Assembly (NCBI RefSeq): GCF_010894455.1
Contig: NZ_JAAIXY010000006.1
Span: 406,292 to 470,291 of the forward strand
Length of the DNA stretch: 64,000 bases
Direction of reading: 5' to 3'
From: Myxococcus eversor
Lineage (GTDB): Bacteria > Myxococcota > Myxococcia > Myxococcales > Myxococcaceae
The notes below the pieces were generated by a model. That model worked only from the letters and a program-made list of their open reading frames with translations, did not search any database and was not told the origin of the DNA. The number at the start of each line of letters is the position of its first letter. Position 1 is the stretch's first letter. Of the stretch, positions 18,217 through 26,810 are shown piece by piece. The translations under genes were made by a program, and so were the position numbers.

Positions 18217-18792
18217 GTGCACGAGTACGATTTGATCGCGGACTGGTATGCATCCCAGCGCTCAGGCGACATGGGCGTCCAGGAAGTGACCGCGCTCGCG
18301 GCCTCGCTCCCGGGCGGCGCCTCGGTTCTGGACGTCGGCTGCGGCACGGGATTGCCGCTGACGAGGGTGCTGATTGAGCACGGGTGCCAAGTGCTGGGCG
18401 TGGATAGCTCTCGCGAGCTGCTGGCGCGATTTCAAGCGAACTTCCCCCGCGTGCCGGTGCTCTGCGCGCCCATCCAGTCGTGTGAACTTCAGGCGCTAAC
18501 GTTCCACGCCGCGATTGCGTGGGGAGTCTTGTTCCACCTGCGCCACGAAGAGCAGGAACAGGCGATCTCCAGAATCGCGAGGGCACTGAAGCCTGGCGCC
18601 GCGTTCCTCTTCACCTCGGGCGATACCCACGGCTCCATCGACGGCGAGCCGATGAACGGCGTTCCGTTCCGCTATCACTCGTACAGTGTCGACGGGTATC
18701 GCGAACTGCTGCGCACGCACGGGTTCACGCTGGAAGCGACGCATACGGACCCAGGTGGGAACTTCCACTACCTGTCGCGCAAGACTGGATGA
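18217..18792 (+). CDS. Class I SAM-dependent methyltransferase
   Basis: 191 aa from a GTG start with GGAGGAGG upstream. SAM-binding motif I is VLDVGCGTGLPL (about residues 38-49); VLGVDSSRELL is motif II/post I, and LKPGAAFLFTSGD motif III. It belongs to the small-molecule type (Methyltransf_11/25). No substrate-specific domain is visible. It may be co-transcribed with the GST gene. Confidence 0.88.
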   Translation: MHEYDLIADWYASQRSGDMGVQEVTALAASLPGGASVLDVGCGTGLPLTRVLIEHGCQVLGVDSSRELLARFQANFPRVPVLCAPIQSCELQALTFHAAIAWGVLFHLRHEEQEQAISRIARALKPGAAFLFTSGDTHGSIDGEPMNGVPFRYHSYSVDGYRELLRTHGFTLEATHTDPGGNFHYLSRKTG

Positions 18793-19025
18793 GGCGGCTT
18801 CTCGCCAGTGAGAGGCCCCCGCTTCCGTGGCACTCCCGCGCTTCGTGTGGTTTCCCTCGGAGGCATCCGCGGACACGGCAGGCGGCCTGATTACCAGACG
18901 GGTGTCTCAGCAATCCGGTGCGGTACAGGCTGCTCAATTGTCTCTTTTCACACGCATGCCCAGTGCGCGGGAAGCCAAGCCGGAATTCAGGCTATTTCGG
19001 CTTTCGACAGGATAAACTCAAGGGC

Positions 19026-21281
19026 ATGAGAGAACCTTCCATCGCACGAGTGGCAGCTTGGAGTCTGGCCATCATGGGGGTGTTCAGCGGCGCTTGCGGG
19101 GACGCGCCACAGGTCCCTCGCGATGAAGCACAGCCGACCCCGTCCTCCATGCCGGCGTCCCTGGCCCCGGTGGTCCCGCTCTTCGATTCCAGCACCCCGC
19201 TCGAGCCCGCGGTCGTGGTGGATACGCCGACGGCGCTCATCACCCGTCTCGGAGACCGGTCGCGAGATCGCCACGCGCGTGAAGCGCAGTTCCAGAGCTA
19301 CGAGCACTACCTGCCGCTGTATTTCGAATACCGCACCCACGGCATCGAAATCATCGACAGGGTCGCCAAGGGTGGCACCGACATCACCGTCAACGTCACC
19401 TCACTTCATGCCTTGGACACGCCGGACTTCCGCGCGTTCTACCAAGGCCAGGCGGTGCTCTCTCAGTATTGGTTCAACGTGGACATGACGCAGGTGGACC
19501 CGCTGCACTACACGGCCACCCTCAATTACAATGCGAAGGAGAACCGGCGGATCCAGGTGGGCGACCGCATGGAGATTGAATTCAGCCCCTTCATGCTCCC
19601 GCCCGTCGTGGGACGCGCCAACTATTACGGGACGGCGTTCCTCTACATCGTGGGCCAGGGCGGCATGGTGCCCTGGGAAGGAAAGGGCTCGAACCTGGAC
19701 TCGTTTCCCCTGCCCCAGGCAGCCTGGCTGGGAGGACGCACGACGCTTGGCTACAGCTACTCAAACGAGCCGGTGCACCTGTTCAAGCAGCTGGCGACGA
19801 ACATGGCGCCCGGGAACGCCCAGCCGTTCGTCGAGGGGCGGCGCCTGCATCACACCGACTTCGGCGATGGCTCCCACTCGGAGGCTGGCAACCCGAGCTT
19901 CACCGCGCAGCAGAACAAGCTCGGGCCCGCCTATATCGCGCGCACCTGCGTTGCCTGCCACATCAGCAATGGCCGCGCGCTTCCTCCCGACCCGGCGACG
20001 TCCGTGTATGCCTTGCGGTTCTATGTGAATGACGCTCCCTGGGCCGACCTTCACTACCGGCTCAACGGAGGCTCCCAGCAGAGCTTCCGGATGGCGCATG
20101 ACAGCTCCAACGCGAACACCCATCTGGTCAACAACATCGCGGCGGGGACGGTCGTCCAGTATCACTTCACCATTGGCAACTCCGCGGGGGGACTGAGCAC
20201 CACGTCCCCGGTGAGCTTCACGGTGGGCGGTGGTGGCCCCAGTGGAGGGAACCCCTATGGCCACGTCGTCCTCTCGCCTCCCCTCCGCTATACCGTCAGG
20301 GTGGGAGCGGTCGGCTCCGCCGTGACGGCGCATCCGGCACTGGGGTGGGTCCTTCAACCGCAGAGCACCACCGGGAGCCCCGAGGGCAACGTGAGCATCT
20401 CGGGTTGGACGGTGACGAGTGGCACGTTCGGAGATGGCACGGGCTACCAGTTGCGGCGCCCCCTCTACGACTTCACGGGTCCCGTTCCCACGCACCATTC
20501 GGCCCGCATCACGCCGCCCCTGGTCGGGTTGGGTCTGCTGGAGGCGCTCGATGAGGGCACGATTGCCAGCCTCGCCGATGCCAACGATGCCAATGGGGAC
20601 GGCATCTCCGGGCGCATGCAGACGGTGGTGGATCCACAGACGGGCCAGCCGCGCACCGGGCGCTTCGGCTGGAAGGCGGGCAAGGCGAGGCTCCGGCATC
20701 AGGTCGCGAACGCACTCAATGTCGACATGGGGGTCACCACCTCTGTCTTCCCCGTTCCGGATTGCGGCTCGGGGCAGACCTGTGCGGGTGCGAGCACTGA
20801 GTTGGCGGATGCGGACCTGGACAGGATGGTGCGCTACATCGCCCTGCTCGGGGTCCCCGCGCGCCGCAACCTCGATGCCCCTCAAGCGATTCAGGGGGAA
20901 GGCCTCTTCAACAGCATGGGCTGTGCCCGGTGCCACGTCGCGACGTTGACGACCAGCCCGTATCATCCGTACGCCGAGCTGCGCAGCCAGGTGATTCATC
21001 CCTACACCGACATGCTGTTGCATGACATGGGACCAGGGCTGGCGGACAACCTCCCGGAAGAGGGGGCCACGGGAGCGGAGTGGCGCACGCCACCTCTCTG
21101 GGGCATTGGCTTGACGGTCGGCATCAGCGGCGGGGAGGCCTATCTGCATGACGGTCGCGCGCGCAGCCTCTCCGAGGCCATCCTGTGGCACGGTGGGGAG
21201 GCCGAGTCCTCCAAGGAGGCGTTCCGTACTCTGAGCGGCTCCCAGCGGACGGCATTGCTCGCGTTCTTGCAGTCTCTCTGA
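19026..21281 (+). CDS. Di-haem oxidoreductase-like (DUF1111) lipoprotein with embedded glycan-binding-like module
   Basis: 751 aa. The ATG at 19026 gives a signal peptide ending FSGACGD, a probable lipobox. Two c-type haem sites are visible: RTCVACHIS (about residue 310) and MGCARCHVA (about residue 638). The C-terminal half matches the DUF1111/thiol-oxidoreductase family: ARITPPLVGLGLLEAL, DANDANGDGISGR, TGRFGWKAGKARLRHQ, ERRTPPLWG-like WRTPPLWGIGL and EAYLHDGRARSL. The unusual part is about residues 330-400 (YVNDAPWADLHYRLNGGSQQ onward), inserted beside the first haem; it resembles glucan-binding modules of the CBM56 type. A compact hairpin follows the stop. Confidence 0.8.
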   Translation: MREPSIARVAAWSLAIMGVFSGACGDAPQVPRDEAQPTPSSMPASLAPVVPLFDSSTPLEPAVVVDTPTALITRLGDRSRDRHAREAQFQSYEHYLPLYFEYRTHGIEIIDRVAKGGTDITVNVTSLHALDTPDFRAFYQGQAVLSQYWFNVDMTQVDPLHYTATLNYNAKENRRIQVGDRMEIEFSPFMLPPVVGRANYYGTAFLYIVGQGGMVPWEGKGSNLDSFPLPQAAWLGGRTTLGYSYSNEPVHLFKQLATNMAPGNAQPFVEGRRLHHTDFGDGSHSEAGNPSFTAQQNKLGPAYIARTCVACHISNGRALPPDPATSVYALRFYVNDAPWADLHYRLNGGSQQSFRMAHDSSNANTHLVNNIAAGTVVQYHFTIGNSAGGLSTTSPVSFTVGGGGPSGGNPYGHVVLSPPLRYTVRVGAVGSAVTAHPALGWVLQPQSTTGSPEGNVSISGWTVTSGTFGDGTGYQLRRPLYDFTGPVPTHHSARITPPLVGLGLLEALDEGTIASLADANDANGDGISGRMQTVVDPQTGQPRTGRFGWKAGKARLRHQVANALNVDMGVTTSVFPVPDCGSGQTCAGASTELADADLDRMVRYIALLGVPARRNLDAPQAIQGEGLFNSMGCARCHVATLTTSPYHPYAELRSQVIHPYTDMLLHDMGPGLADNLPEEGATGAEWRTPPLWGIGLTVGISGGEAYLHDGRARSLSEAILWHGGEAESSKEAFRTLSGSQRTALLAFLQSL

Positions 21282-21295
21282 GTGGATGAGATGGG

Positions 21296-21316
21296 GCGCC
21301 CGGTTCGGCCGGGCGC
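21296..21316 (+). terminator. UUCGG-loop hairpin after the di-haem gene
   Basis: GCGCCCGG/CCGGGCGC, 8-bp perfect stem with a TTCGG loop, starts 15 nt after the stop. No T-run follows. Confidence 0.5.
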
Positions 21317-21933
21317 TGCTCCTGGCACGGCCCTGAATCCGCAAGCCTTGAAGTGGATGGTGAAGGCGGACGCCGGAACGTCCACGCGGTGCTTGGGCCT
21401 GGATGATTCTCCCTGCCTCGCCTGCACGGAATGTCGACGACCGTGCGCGCCTCGCTCACTCGCATTGGCGCACTGCCGAATGTGGCCTTGACGGACCCAT
21501 GACCTAGTGACCGGGTTCAGGGTGGGCACACTTGAACTCCTCCGTGTAGCGACGCTGCCGCTGTCGCGGCTTCTTCTCTCCCATCATGTCGGACACCGTA
21601 CCTGCCTCTTCCTCGGCGTCCACTGAAGCGGATCAAGTCCACTCTGCTCAAGCATGCGAAGTGTTGGCCCCGGTGCGACAAGTTCCGCTAGAGCGCATAG
21701 GAATGTTGACCGTCAACCAGACAACCACCCCGCAAATGCCCGAGGCAGGGGCGTACAGCACAACAAGTTCCCCCGTCGCAGAGGCTATTCCGGCGCGAGG
21801 GAGAGCAGGCTCTCTCTAGAGTCTGGCGTTCCTCGAACAGTTAGCCGTTGCACGCGTGGCGAGAGGGACGTCGTTCCGCCGAGATGTCTCCACAGTCTCA
21901 CGCGCGTGGAAGAAGCGCATGCAAGGAGTATCC
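21317..21933. other. Gene-poor stretch with an IS3 remnant
   Basis: Apart from the IS3 fragment at 21504-21587, I find no convincing coding sequence. GTTGAC-C-GTCAAC (21705-21717) is a small inverted repeat about 215 bp before the next lipoprotein gene and could be an operator. Confidence 0.4.
21504..21587 (-). pseudogene. IS3-family transposase OrfA, N-terminal fragment
   Basis: 27 codons: MMGEKKPRQRQRRYTEEFK followed by unrelated residues and a stop. RRYTEEFK is the conserved beginning of the IS3/IS2 OrfA helix-turn-helix. The homology breaks off after FK, so this is a truncated remnant. Confidence 0.55.
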
Positions 21934-22488
21934 ATGTTTATGAGAGGTGTCGTACTCGCGGTGGGATGCATTGCCCTTGTGTCCGGGTGCGCCGAGCCAC
22001 CCGATGAGCCACCGGAGTTCGAAGGCAACGTCTACGTCGGTCGGGATGCCGAGGTGTCCCTGGTTGCGACGCACGAAATGATTGAAGCTGGCGGCATCAC
22101 CGAGGCGCTGTACACGACTTCCTTCGCCACGCGATTCCAGTACCAGGGCGATTTCGGCTGGTGGGGCAGCAACGGCGGTTACAGCGCTGATGCCGTCACG
22201 GGCCGCATGGTCAGCGGCGACTTCAATGGCGATGGCCGTGACGATATCGCCCAGCTCTACAAGTACGGCGCCTTCTCGAGCCGGGTGCATGTCCTGCTCT
22301 CGACCGGGACCTCGTTCCAGTACCAGGGCGATTTCGGCTGGTGGGGCAGTAACGGCGGTTACAGCCCTGACGCCGTCACGGGCCGCATGGTCAGCGGCGA
22401 CTTCAATGGCGATGGCAGTGACGACATCGCCCTGCTCTACAAGTACGACCCTAGTTGGAGCCGCGTCCACGTGCTTCTGGCAAGGTAG
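21934..22488 (+). CDS. FG-GAP/VCBS-repeat lipoprotein
   Basis: 184 aa with AAGGAG before the ATG and lipobox LVSGC. After a 60-residue linker two near-identical 60-aa units follow, each FQYQGDFGWWGSNGGYS, then TGRMVSGDFNGDG and DDIA-LYKY. DFNGDGxDDI is the calcium-binding loop of FG-GAP (integrin/VCBS) repeats. Full propellers need about seven blades; two are present, so it may oligomerise, or it is a shortened relative. Such units with aromatic loops also occur in lectins. Cell-surface location is inferred. Confidence 0.75.
   Translation: MFMRGVVLAVGCIALVSGCAEPPDEPPEFEGNVYVGRDAEVSLVATHEMIEAGGITEALYTTSFATRFQYQGDFGWWGSNGGYSADAVTGRMVSGDFNGDGRDDIAQLYKYGAFSSRVHVLLSTGTSFQYQGDFGWWGSNGGYSPDAVTGRMVSGDFNGDGSDDIALLYKYDPSWSRVHVLLAR
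22135..22488 (+). repeat. 180-bp tandem duplication within the FG-GAP gene
   Basis: The unit from 22135 is repeated from 22315 at exactly 180 bp. Over the first 125 bp or so only about seven bases differ, several of them synonymous; the copies diverge after the KY codons. This is a recent in-frame duplication. Confidence 0.85.
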
Positions 22489-23262
22489 GTTGGAGTTGCT
22501 CCCGTCAAATCGGACACGGTCAGGCCTCGCACGGTCAGTCCAGGCGCGATGGGATGGGCATGAGCGCGTCGAAGGGCTCGCCGTGGCCGAGCTGCCCGTC
22601 CTGGTTGTTGCCCCAGGCCCACACGTCACCGGCGGGAGTGACGGCGAGCATGTGGTCCTCTCCCACTGCGATGGAGCGCGCTCCCTGGTTCACTCCCTGG
22701 ACGAGGACCGGGGCAGCGGCGCTGACCTGGAAACATCGCATCCGCCAGCGAATCCCTCGGGACATGTGTCACCTCCGCTCGCGACTCTCGTCTTGAGGGT
22801 GTGACCGTGCTGTGACGACGAGGAGCGTAGCGCGATGTCCGTTCGATTCAGAACAGCTTCAGCTGCGCGGCGTGGAAGCGCAGCTCGGTGTTGCTGAACG
22901 CCTTGAGGTTGCCGGAGAAGCGGTTGCGTTCGATGCTGCTGGCCCACCCGCCTGCACCCTGGCCACACCGGGTGCGGTGCGCCGCAATCACTCACATTGC
23001 GTCTGTGATCGACGCCCCAGGCCCGCCATCTTCGTTGGACGCCCACCCGCTGCTGGGGCCGCACGCGCATCGACCTGCAGTGGCGAGCATCTCGGTGCAG
23101 CGCCAAGGCAATCTTCCAGTGCCTGATGCAAGCCTTCGCAGGGATTCTGAACTCCACTGAACGCTCATTCCCCCTCTCTTTCTTGTGCATGAATCTACAT
23201 GCATGCCGTGCTTCCTTGCGGTAGTCTTTGCCCCGCACCTTGCCGTCCTGAGGATTCCGCCT
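22489..23262. other. Degenerate region with gene fragments
   Basis: No intact gene. It contains the RCC1 fragment at 22535-22765 and, on the minus strand ending at 22848, the last 45 or so codons of an unidentified protein (RNRFSGNLKAFSNTELRF, then a stop a few residues later) with no complete upstream frame. It looks like the debris of one or more deleted genes. Confidence 0.5.
22535..22765 (-). pseudogene. RCC1-repeat protein fragment
   Basis: 76 codons. Residues 28-72 hold one clear RCC1 blade end: GARSIAVGEDHMLAVTPAG then DVWAWGNNQDGQLGHG. An intact RCC1 propeller has seven such units of about 50 residues; here there is one, with no signal peptide and no upstream continuation. The first 27 residues are unrelated. 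Confidence 0.65.
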
Positions 23263-23901
23263 ATGACCAGATGTGCATTGCTGATTGCCGTTGTCGCTAC
23301 CCAAATCGCCTGTGGCGTGGATACAGCGCCCAGTGAACTGCCTGCTGCGACGGAAGACTCCGAAACGATTGCTTCAACTGAGTCGGCGTTGTGGTCGTGC
23401 GGCCTCGGCTGCCCAGCCGGTTCTCATCCTACCGGGTATTCCTGCAGCTTCTCGTGCGGCTCCGACTGCGGATTTGGTAGCTCCAATCAAACCAATTGCG
23501 AGACGAACAGCGCCGGCGGGTTCATCCAGTGTGGCATCAGCTGTCCTGCTGGATATCACCCCAGCTATTATTCTTGTACGTTCTCGTGCGGCAGTAGCTG
23601 CGGCGCTGGCGCCGTCAACCAAGCCAGCTGCTCACCTAACAGCGGCATCTCTTTCACCACGTGTGGCCTTGGCTGCCCCACCGGATATCATCCCACCGGA
23701 TATTCCTGCACATCCTCGTGCGCCGCCGACTGCGGGTTCGGCGGCTCCAATCAAACCGACTGCGTGGTGAATAGCACAGCCTTCTCCCAGTGTGGGACGC
23801 GCTGCCCCAGCGGGTATGTTCTAGAATCTGCGTTTTGCAACTCCAGCTGTGGAAGCTGTCCCATTGGGTCGGCCAATGCGGTCCGTTGCAGGCAGCCCTG
23901 A
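23263..23901 (+). CDS. Cys-rich repeat lipoprotein
   Basis: 212 aa. The ATG at 23263 has GAGG upstream and begins MTRCALLIAVVATQIACGVD, a signal peptide with a possible lipobox. After an acidic linker there are four Cys-rich units of about 40-45 residues, each CGLGCPAGSHPTGYSCSFSC-like, with six to seven Cys, then a Gly/Asn spacer (GFGSSNQTNC). Disulfide-rich, secreted and surface-exposed is the likely state. Function unknown; the repeats are not EGF or a toxin fold that I recognise. Base composition is lower in GC than in the neighbouring core genes. Confidence 0.72.
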   Translation: MTRCALLIAVVATQIACGVDTAPSELPAATEDSETIASTESALWSCGLGCPAGSHPTGYSCSFSCGSDCGFGSSNQTNCETNSAGGFIQCGISCPAGYHPSYYSCTFSCGSSCGAGAVNQASCSPNSGISFTTCGLGCPTGYHPTGYSCTSSCAADCGFGGSNQTDCVVNSTAFSQCGTRCPSGYVLESAFCNSSCGSCPIGSANAVRCRQP

Positions 23902-23926
23902 CGCCAGTTCTCGCCCATTCTGAGGA

Positions 23927-24100
23927 CTACCACGGTGCGCACACCGGTTGAAGCGGGGAGCCACAGGAGGCGAACCATGCAGTTGCCTCCTGAGATCGCA
24001 CGGTTGCGAGTGCCTCTCTCATCGCTTCACGGAGGACCACATGCGTGCGGGCGCCGAGGGCCCGCATGCGCGTCTTTACCTTCAGCCAGCACTGACCATA
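23927..24100 (-). pseudogene. IS630-like transposase C-terminal fragment
   Basis: The reading VVLREAMREALATVRSQEAT then AWFASCG resembles the C-terminal helix and GWFxHCGY end of IS630-type transposases. No DDE motif is left. The call rests on one short similarity, so it is tentative. Confidence 0.4.
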
Positions 24101-24227
24101 CTGCCAAAGGAGGCATTGGCGCCCATGACGCAGCGACCGAATTCCAGGGCAGGCACAGCGATGGCTGGGCGTCCCGCTCAGTGGCTTCGTCATGTTGGAG
24201 ACGCCCTTCGGTCCGGCCCCACCCGGC

Positions 24228-26390
24228 TCAACTGATCCGAAAGCTGATCCGAAGCAGCGCATCGAGATCAGTGAGCCTGTCGCCCTTCTCCTCGCGCTCA
24301 TCCATGATTGCGGTGAGGAATGCGGTCTGTTCGGATGATAGACGTGTGTGGTCTACGACGGAGAGAGGTGGGCCGCTGACGAGGAGGAACATCGCACCGC
24401 CTCCTGGGCTGAGATCCACGAAAACGTAACCTTCACCAAGCTTCGAGAACCAGCCTGGAGTGCGGGAAGCGGTGCGTACAAGGTAATCGAGTCGCAGTGA
24501 GATGAGCCGGGTAGTCTTGCGGCCACGCGATGCAGTGGTGTGACCGCGCCCGGCCGGGTAGCTGAGCAGGGAGCGGCTCTGAAGGCCCTTGAGCCAGGCC
24601 AGGCTCCACCGAGGTTCAACGCGCCGGGTGAGCTGGGTCGCGGCATGGTCCGCCGACAGGTCCAGCTGCATCAGCGTCGACTCGCCCCCCGCCTCTCGCA
24701 GGAGGTCCACCATGCGCTTCTGGCCGATGTTTTGTTGCACGTGAACCCACTCGTGCAGGAAGTATAGCATTGCGGTAGCCAGGAGCTCTTCCCTGTCAGA
24801 GATGCTGGCCACCATCTGCTGATAGCTCGGCTCGTGAAGGATGACGCAGTCGCCGCGCACTTCGACTTGGTCCTCTTGGGGCAGATTCATGAAGCGCACG
24901 TCTCGCGCCTCCTGGAACATCCCAGGCAGATCGATACCGAAGACGGGCTCGGTCCACGGCAGGTGAAGAACACGACGGAACTCATCCTGGAGCCAACTCA
25001 GAGAGGCTGTGTTGCGATGGGTGAAGTCAGGCCGCTCCAATTCGAGGGTGAGCACAGCTCGAAGGGCGTCCGGGGACCCTCCAAGTTCGTTGAGAATTCG
25101 CAACGCGAGAGGCGTGTCGTCCGTCGAAGGGGCCGCCTCGAGTGCTTCCTCAAGACCGATGGCCACCGCCGCGCCCAGACCCGGCAGAGCCGTGAGCTTC
25201 AAGAGCGGCTCCAGATCCTTCCTGGCACGCAGCCCATGAAGACGAATCCATTCTTTGACCAGATAGTGTGCCCAGTCCGCCACCGCGGTGGGAGCGTTCG
25301 GTTCACTTGCTGCGGTGCCCAGAATCTCCAGAGCGCGGGAGAGGGGAGACACCTCGAGGAACCGCAAGGGCTTTGACTGCCCAGGAGGATGATGGAAAGC
25401 CAGCCGCCAAGTGACTGGATGAAAGCGCTCATTGGCGTTATGGGCGATGGCCTCGAATCGCCCATCGACGAGTCCCTGGAGAATGGCTTGGCTCGCCCGA
25501 GGCAGCTTCTTCGGAGCCTCCAGCGGATGGGCACAGTGCTCGGCCCACCAGTTTCCACGGTACATCGAGGCCACCAACTCGCAAATGAGCGTACCTGGAG
25601 CACCTTCCGCTAGCACACGCTCCGCTACCTGCCAGAAGAGCTCCATGTGCTGAGGCCCGATGCCCTCGTTGGGTCTGGCGTGAAGAGAGAGGAACCGAAG
25701 CACAAGCTGAAGCTCCGCAGGCTTTCCCTCGGCGAGGCACTCCAACAACATGACAAGCAATGGCCCTTGCCCTGGCTGGCGAAGTTCCGCTGCGCCCTTT
25801 TCGATCATCCAATGAGCCAGGGGAACGAAAGACCTCAGTAGATCGGTGCGCCGGCGCTGCTCTTGTTCGATCTGCCCCTGTGCTGTTCTGTCTTTGCTGG
25901 GTTCCACCTGTGAGAGGAGACCGAGGAACTGACTGAGGTTTTTGATCGGCGGGTCTCGAATACCGGGGACACTCGAGAGATGGCTCCAGGTGGCATTCAG
26001 GATCTTGGCCACGAGTCCCGCGTCTCCAGCCTTGGCGCTCAGTGCAATCCACCCCACCAGCGGATCGAGGACCGGTCCAATGGAGGCTGCGGTAGAAGGA
26101 TCCGCGATGAGCTCCGCGAAAACGCGCGGCAGGAAGTCATGAAGGTCGGCGCTAATGGGGCTGCCCATCAACTGTCGGGCCAGCCTGGCCACCAGAGCAG
26201 TGACCATGCCGCTGCGCCCGGAACGTCTGTCGACCCCGCACGCGACCTCGACCCATAGAGCAGCTGCGGCTGTCCACATCTGGTCCTCCAGCCGGCTTTC
26301 GAGGATGACAGAAGCTTCTTCCGGAGATAGTCCTGCGGCGTAGTGCAACTGCGACGCAACGTTGCCTCTGAATGCTTTTGCGGGAATCAT
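24228..26390 (-). CDS. Large protein of unknown family with an HEWVH motif
   Basis: 720 aa. The ATG at 26390 follows GAGGGA and gives MIPAKAFRGNVASQLHYAAG; an upstream extension has no ribosome site. No signal peptide or membrane helix is seen, so it is probably cytoplasmic. The N-terminal 480 residues are helical and Leu/Ala-rich, like a HEAT/ARM solenoid. The C-terminal third contains LHEWVHVQQ (His546, Glu547, His550), an HExxH zinc-peptidase motif on a predicted helix, then GGEST (Glu570) and LDLSADHAA (Asp577, Asp581) that could give the third ligand. I recognise no family. It lies alone in accessory DNA between an IS remnant and a gene-poor stretch. Confidence 0.7.
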   Translation of the reverse strand: MIPAKAFRGNVASQLHYAAGLSPEEASVILESRLEDQMWTAAAALWVEVACGVDRRSGRSGMVTALVARLARQLMGSPISADLHDFLPRVFAELIADPSTAASIGPVLDPLVGWIALSAKAGDAGLVAKILNATWSHLSSVPGIRDPPIKNLSQFLGLLSQVEPSKDRTAQGQIEQEQRRRTDLLRSFVPLAHWMIEKGAAELRQPGQGPLLVMLLECLAEGKPAELQLVLRFLSLHARPNEGIGPQHMELFWQVAERVLAEGAPGTLICELVASMYRGNWWAEHCAHPLEAPKKLPRASQAILQGLVDGRFEAIAHNANERFHPVTWRLAFHHPPGQSKPLRFLEVSPLSRALEILGTAASEPNAPTAVADWAHYLVKEWIRLHGLRARKDLEPLLKLTALPGLGAAVAIGLEEALEAAPSTDDTPLALRILNELGGSPDALRAVLTLELERPDFTHRNTASLSWLQDEFRRVLHLPWTEPVFGIDLPGMFQEARDVRFMNLPQEDQVEVRGDCVILHEPSYQQMVASISDREELLATAMLYFLHEWVHVQQNIGQKRMVDLLREAGGESTLMQLDLSADHAATQLTRRVEPRWSLAWLKGLQSRSLLSYPAGRGHTTASRGRKTTRLISLRLDYLVRTASRTPGWFSKLGEGYVFVDLSPGGGAMFLLVSGPPLSVVDHTRLSSEQTAFLTAIMDEREEKGDRLTDLDALLRISFRIS

Positions 26391-26810
26391 GGGGTCCCTC
26401 TTTTGGCGTAGTTTACACCGTTGACGTCCAACCACATGCCAGCGGCATTCCCACCTTCTGGAGCCCTCTCCGCCAACGTGATTGCGACAGTGCGTTCGAG
26501 AGATTACTGCGCGGCTTCTTGTGAGGCGGAGAGCCGCGCGGGTCGTTTATCCAGACAGCGATTGGCGAAGCCTTCGGCACGGAGGCACCGCAAGGGAAAC
26601 GCTCAGGGGGCGTTGCCTTCCTTGCGCGGAAGGGAGCGGGCCCAGCGAAGGGTAGGCGGAGGGTGGCTGGATCAGAGGCATCCCGAGAGCGCCCTCGCTT
26701 CAAGTATGGGTTCAGCTCCCCAACGCGTACTCGAACCACGGTCCCTGTGATTGACAGCCAAGGTTCCTGGCTGACCACCACAGCCCCTGGGAGAAGGCGC
26801 TCACCGCGCC
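26391..26810. other. 420 bp without a recognised gene
   Basis: Frames on both strands are open over parts of it but have no ribosome site, no family similarity and poor codon pattern. A T-arm-like string (GGTTCGAGTAC on the minus strand) near 26735 is not accompanied by the other tRNA arms. Confidence 0.4.

Noticed and set aside
26720..26760. tRNA-like T-arm string
   Set aside because: GGTTCGAGTAC is present but no acceptor, D or anticodon arm can be folded around it.
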